The position numbers and the translations under genes are program-made. A stretch of DNA of 64,000 bases from Gorsachius magnificus (taxonomy: Eukaryota; Chordata; Aves; Pelecaniformes; Ardeidae): positions 36,178,885 to 36,242,884 of the forward strand of contig CM067109.1 of assembly GCA_034008185.1 (NCBI GenBank), given 5' to 3'. Numbering within the stretch: position 1 is the stretch's first letter; every line of letters starts with the position of its first letter. Below the pieces are notes generated by a model. The model was not told the DNA's origin. It ran no database searches and was given only the letters and a program-made list of their open reading frames with translations. Of the stretch, positions 58,018 through 64,000 are shown one piece after another.

Positions 58018-61000
58018 CTGATGAGAGCAAAGGCTTCAGAGTGGCTGGAAGCAACGACCATACAAACTGAAAGAGTCAAAACCTTCTGTGGGCTACAATG
58101 TGCAACACCTCAGGAAACCCTCCTTCATCAGCTCTCAAATTTAAAGGTGGATTTTTATTTTTTTTTCATTTCCACCCTAGTACCAATTAGTTTTTATCAC
58201 TGACTCTGCTTTTCTTATCCTGTTTGGTGTGTGTGGGAATAGGCTATCCATGTTCAAAGGGAACAGCTATCAGTCATAATGAATGTACTGACTGCTTATC
58301 ACAGAGCAAGGATGTGCAGCTGAGATTCCTGACTGTAGCTGAGTTTTGTATCCTCCTCCCGTGGCACTGTTCCTACTGGAAATTGTTTTTCCCTCTGGCA
58401 TAAAAGAGTCTGCATCCATAACACCTCAGCTCCTGTTTCACAGGACATTGAATGGGCTCCCAATGATGTGCACGTGCACACATCCATGAAGCCACTCTGC
58501 TGCACAGTAAGTCCCTGCTGAATACAGACTCACAAAAAGATTTGTGGAATTAGCAGGAAGCAACTTCTCCTAGTGAAGGAATTTGCTGAGAGTGAAAGCA
58601 GCTGCTTCTCTTCTAGCACTCAGATCAAGGCATTTTCACCAGGCCCATCAGACTCAGAGTCTCTCTCCTTCAGATCTTATGTGCATAACTTTCTCCCAAA
58701 TCAGCATGCAGAGAAAATTAAGACAGAAGAAGAGCATGAAGAAACTAGCTATGTTTTTTTCAGTATGGTCTCAGCTTCTCCAATGGGAAGACCTTCTACA
58801 GAAAAGGGTGTCAGTTTCTGAGGAAATATGGACCCTCTCTGGATGAGTGTATTGTACAGCATGCAAACCAGTCATAAAACCAGACCTATCAAGACTGTGG
58901 AAATAGTCCTGTGGGGTACTATTCCCTGTAAATGTAAGCTTTGTATCTGTTTGTTCCTTCTCCTCCCACTGCAGTTTTCAGTACAGCTGACTGGTCTCCC
59001 ACTCCACTCTGTTATAATGTCTCTGAGATCTCATTTGGGTTCACTGGTATCAATTGACTTTCCCCAGTGATTTCCAGTACTCCACTATTGAAGACAGAAT
59101 TTTTTTCAGAACCTCAACCTTTTTCACCTCCACAAATACAGGATGCTGGCAGAATCTCAGGGGCAGAGGACTACACTCTTCAGAATGTGCTATGAGGTCA
59201 GATGTCAGGAGCTAGGTTACCTGCTGTGGTATAATTTGACAGACAAGGACCAAAATAATGTGGCAGGATCTCACAAGAATGTGGCAAGAGTTAGCCTATA
59301 TACTTGTATATCCTATATACAATTACTCATCATCATTTTCCATGAAAGCTCCCAAAACTGTTCTTTCCCTGAAGACTGTCTTACTGTCATTGGGGTGTCT
59401 GTACATTTATAGCTTGATCTGTGGCCAAGGGAAGGAAGTAAATACCCAGCAGGGTAAGGAGAACATACCTACCTACCTGTGAATTTTCCAACCTCCTCAC
59501 TTTATAAGACATTGATAGCATAGAAAATAATTATTTCCATTTTTTGGACTAGAAAAATTCCAAGCTTCTGTAAAGTTGAAGCTACCTGAGAAAGAACTAT
59601 TTCTGATGTGAAAATTAACCCCACCCCACCATTATCCACCTTAGCAAATATTGACTCTCTCAGCATCCTGCTCTGCATGGTCCCAGGAAGTGTGATCAGC
59701 AACTTAGGGACCAGGGGTCTTCTCTGGGTACCAACACACTTGAGTTGACATCAAGACACATCTAGCCACATCAGTTGTGCTAACCAATGAATGAACATGA
59801 TTTACTCTAGATAAAAGTTCCCTTGGGATGCAAGCCAAAATCCAGTGGCTGGCTCTGGTCTGGCCTTATACAGGCAGTGAAAGCCCACATGGTCCTTGAG
59901 GTTTCTGTTCATGAAGAAGACTCCATTCATGCATGATCAGTATTTTGGTATCTGCTCTGTATAAAGAAACTCCTAAGGGGATCCTACGGGACTGCCACCT
60001 TGTCTGGAGCTAGGACATTGAAAATCACATTTACAATTTGGAATTGAAAGGATACTTCCAGAGAAACAAGGTCTTGTGCTTTGGAGGTCCACCTTTGCTA
60101 TTTTCCGTGCCTCCATTACTGAGGTGGGTTGGATAGATTTTCCTCTGGATACGCTACCGTGGTTCTCAGGGGTCAAATTTCCTTTCATGGCCTCCTTTAG
60201 CAACCGTCACAACCCTTCTTCCATTTGACTTTGCTGATGAATAACAGCTTTCAGATATCCGTATTTGTGGTATCATGCAAAGTTAATACTAGAGCTGTTG
60301 GTTCATATTCAGAGTTCACTCTCCATTCATTCCTGGGAACTTGTGTTTAGATTCTGCTTCTGCAGAAAGCTGATGCCTTTCTTGTTTTCCTTACCTTTTC
60401 TCTTCATGTAGCAAGGATGGCTTCATGGGCCACTTCCTTATCAGAAGTGAGAGAAATACATGTTCAGTGAATTTTCAACAAATGAGTGGCGCAATTTGAA
60501 ATCCATGCAGATAAAAGGTGGCAGACTTTTAGAGCCTCTCAAAGTGCAATTTCTAGTTTTTACTTAATTTTCTAGTGTCAGTGCACTGTCATATGGCATG
60601 GAGCATGAGGCAAATCTCTGATCACAGAAGTGTGCTGACATTAATTTAAAGTTAGTTTATAAACTCATTTAGTGACAGAGGTAGCTCCAAGTAAAAAGTG
60701 GAGTGTGGAAAATGTGGATTCAATTGAGTTCCTCACCAATTCAAATTGAAGGGGAAAACAAAACCGACACACCACCAAGCTAATATAACATGAATTCCTT
60801 AAATATTCTCCTGAGTAGATTCTCTATTGGCTAGCAGGGATTATTACTACACATTTCCCCACATGAGGACTTAATAAATTTAACTGTCTCTTCCTTATCA
60901 AGCCAACAATTTCCATGAAATTAATCAAAACTCAAAATTTGAGACTTTTAATCCTGTGTTATGTGAGGTTGAAACTTGCTGATGGATTCAAAAACTATGG

Positions 61001-64000
61001 AGCAGATAGACAATACCAAATGAATGTACAGCTTGGTTGTGTTAAGTCCTATTTCCACCTTAAAAAACTTTGATTCCTTCTTAGTCCTTTGGGGTGTGAA
61101 TCAAGCCACAGCTGTTTTTCAGGCAGGTTGCTTAAGTGTGTGCTTAACCGCTGAGTTCTAACCCCTTATTTGGATGTTTATCGTTATTCCACCGTGATAC
61201 TGAAGCAGGAAACTCTCTAAAGTGACTGAGTGGTTTAGTCCAATGTATAAATGTGGTACAGACCGAGTGGGTGTGAAACAAGGAGTAATTTGTAGAGGAA
61301 GCCAGCAGGGAATTTGCCGCCATTCCCAAGCAGCTTGGAAACCCAGATGAGAAATAACACAAAATTTTCTGCTTTGAACAACACATATTTCTTAGTCCTG
61401 TATGGATCAAGCATGAATGCAACATCAGCCAGGCCCCTTCAGCTCAGCTTCCTCTGCCTGCCCCTGCATGCTGGTTAGTTTCATGAAGTGGGTAAATGAC
61501 CTCACTCTGCTAGACTGTAACTGACACAGACAGGGGGAGCTTGCAGAGAGGCATCCATTTTTATCTGCAAGAATAATTATCTGCTTTGCTTGATGTGCAT
61601 CAGCTGGCTTTGTGTGTTTGACAAACACTATCATTTGAAGATTAAATTTTACAAAAGGGGATTAGATGAGAAATGGCACGTAACCAATTAGTGACATGCA
61701 ATGTGGAATTAAAAGGCAGACAAGCATATGGAACAATGCTTGTGTTTCACAGAGATTCAGGCACATTAAGGATTAAGAATTCAAGTTATTGAATCCTGAA
61801 ATGCTTTGAACATCAACACAGGACACTTTGTTCTTCATATCTGCATCTCCTGAAGATCCACTAAACACAGTGAATTTTCTCATTTACTCTGTAACTAATT
61901 TTAGCAAAGGCTGATCATACAGGAAGGCCCTCTGTAAAAGTAAATTGACAGATCGTGTTTCCAAATCACATAATTTGTATTCAGGGAAACTCATTGTTTC
62001 AGATGTTCAGGCCTAGAGGAGCTAATTTGGATTCAGCAAAGCACCTACACACGTGCATTAATGAAAGTATCTGCTTAAGTCCGGTTATTTCAGTGTAGCT
62101 TAAGGAGGTGCTTTAAGTCAAACTCCTTCTCTAGTGCTTTAGCTCATATTGGAATCTGTGTTTTGGCCATTCTTGTCTAATACTCATCTCATTTAGGTTT
62201 AAGAACTTTTTTATGGCTACTGAAGTCTCATTTCTGCTGGCCAGTAGTCAGCCATCAGTAGTCAGTAGTCATGACTCTAATAGTGTCACAGCTAATGCAT
62301 TCCACAGACACTAATACTGTATATCATAGTTAACTTTCTTCCTTTTGGCTAAGGAGTTCATTTGCATGCATGGGGCATGGGGAGGATGTGGAAATGGAAA
62401 GAATAAAAAGTCTAGCTCTTTTTTTTTTTTTATCAATTTTTTGCTATAAAAGTTATTACAGGATCAGAATAAATCCCTGGGGTCTGACTTACTTGTTGCC
62501 ATAACTCAAGAAGACAGTGGAATGATATTATAAGCCTAATAGATGTGGTATAAAAACATGCTAGTAAGAGAAGAATCAGGAATAGATGCAACTTTTTAGC
62601 TCCACTTGCATAGTTTTGCACACATGTGGGTACCTTCAGACCAAAAGACATTAAATACAAACTTACAGTATTGTCAGGAGGGTGTGGCACTTACTGAAAA
62701 AAGGAAGTCTTAAAAAATATCAGAAGGAAAAAAAAAAAAAGGACTACGACATATATGATCAACTGGCAAGACAAGGATGAAGCAGAAAAAGGGATGGCAC
62801 TGGATGTCTTCAGTTCCACTGATGGAAAAAAATTACTCATTCTAAGGTGAAATGTATGTCTATATCTTGTGTATTACAAAGACTTGTTATTTCCCGATAC
62901 TACTATTTCCCTCATCCTGATTCAGCAAATTCTCTCTACCTAGAAAATTACTTCATCACATGCTTAGGTTCCTTATGAAACGGAGGTGGTGGAGAGGAAG
63001 TTCAAGACTGAAATAGGAAGGTATGGGGATTCCTGAGCTGTTGGATTGTATCTACCTATTATGGTCTCTGTGGAGACATCTGAGTGTAAACAGCATAATA
63101 TTGTAACAGCTTAATTTGCCAGCATCATACCTAAGAGTAATTGCTCTATGAGTATCTGAAGTATCTAAAGAGGTATGCACACATTCACTTCAAGCCTAAT
63201 GAAAAGTTAAAAATAATAAACAATTAAGCTGGTTGTTATGGCTGGGAAATTATGCCTACTGAGGTGAATAACTCCCTTCCAAGTTGAATTCAGAACTTGG
63301 GACTACTCTTTTTGTGCAGGAAAAGAACTACAGGCTACAGCATTTGATACCAGGCTAACAGCTCAGCTGAGTATGCTGTTTCTCTTTTTCCTTTTTTTTG
63401 GCCAAGAAGTAGAGTAATAAAAGAAGGCGAGGCACAGAACTAGTTCGGAAAATGGAAATTCTCTTCTAAGGTATGTTTGGCATTTTGAAACTTGCTTCCA
63501 CTTTAAATTGCAACAAAGAGGAAAAATTTGGCTTCCTCCCCGCCTCCCCCTGCCCTGAAAAAAGAGGTACTTTGATATGATCGTGTGTTTAGTTTCGATA
63601 CAGACATTTATTGCTAGAAGAGAAGTCAAGGCAAAATGAGTTAGTCATTGCTAAAGCGTAGCATTTTTGCCATATCAAAGCAGAATGTCTCAACAGCATC
63701 ACATACAAGAAAGTAAAAATACTTTCTTTAGCTTGCTTGCCTTTAAAATTCTGTATAAACTGACAAATTTCTATAGAATGCCCCAATTTGGATCACTTAT
63801 TTACTGATGGAAAAATTCCTGCCAAAAATACTTGAAATAGTAATCTCACAACAAAAGCTTGATATGCTTTGCATAGAGACATCATGATTTGATCACCCGA
63901 GTGATAAAGATGGATTCTCAGATTTGTGGGCAACTTCTGTCTGCCGAAGAAGCCTTATAAAGTAGAACAGTAAATTATGGAGATTAAAGCTACAGGAGCT
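58018..64000. other. Unique-looking DNA to the end of the window
   Basis: No gene or repeat family is recognised. Open frames are at most 93 codons and overlap on both strands. T13 at about 62,418 and A13 at about 62,729 are simple runs. The segment 61,660-62,110 is AT-rich, with several TAAT/ATTA cores. Confidence 0.55.

Noticed and set aside
1..64000. CRISPR arrays, operons, riboswitches, tRNA or rRNA genes
   Set aside because: None seen. The sequence is vertebrate nuclear DNA, and the only regular arrays are microsatellites.

Overview
The window looks like non-coding nuclear DNA from a bird. It is AT-leaning vertebrate sequence with no operons, and I could not recognise a host exon, tRNA, rRNA or CRISPR array in it. 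What identifies the host group is the repeat content: many pieces of CR1, the dominant LINE of birds and other sauropsids, plus solo LTRs of endogenous retroviruses (ERVs) of types common in Neoaves. A passerine or other neoavian genome fits best. The species cannot be read from the sequence, and neither can whether this is an intron or an intergenic stretch.

Layout. Bases 1-8,824 are unique-looking DNA. 8,825-9,890 is an internally deleted CR1 (+). 16,919-about 18,790 is the best-preserved CR1 (-), with a 464-codon open reverse transcriptase (RT) frame. 21,057-22,086 is a solo LTR (-) with a perfect 5-bp target-site duplication (TSD). 26,555-29,450 is a convergent pair of CR1 pieces: an RT-core fragment (+) joined at about 27,150 to a 5' half (-) that carries ORF1, endonuclease and the start of RT. 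34,564-37,388 is a repeat cluster made of a solo LTR (-), two CR1 3' ends (-) and a 5'-truncated LTR (+). 42,328-42,745 is a CR1 fragment (-) spanning the end of ORF1 and the start of ORF2. 47,230-48,540 is a GC-rich island of uncertain identity, perhaps LTR or ERV leader on the minus strand. 50,520-50,621 is a small CR1 RT scrap (+). 51,186-51,748 is a second solo LTR of the 34.6-kb family, with a perfect 5-bp TSD. 55,451-55,757 is a short ERVK-type solo LTR (+) with a perfect 6-bp TSD. 57,005-58,017 is another internally deleted CR1 (+). The rest is unique-looking DNA with microsatellites.

How the parts relate. No set of genes works together here; the window records serial retrotransposition. 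The clearest results are three solo LTRs with intact TSDs (two 5-bp, one 6-bp), two LTR families each present twice, two CR1 copies that independently lost the RT palm, and CR1 pieces that keep the rarely preserved 5' half. I found no convincing undescribed system. The items most worth checking are the GC island at 47.2-48.5 kb, the CR1 junction at 27,150, and the CR1/LTR boundary at about 36,687. LTR and CR1 assignments rest on recognising family sequence and protein motifs by eye; no alignment was run.
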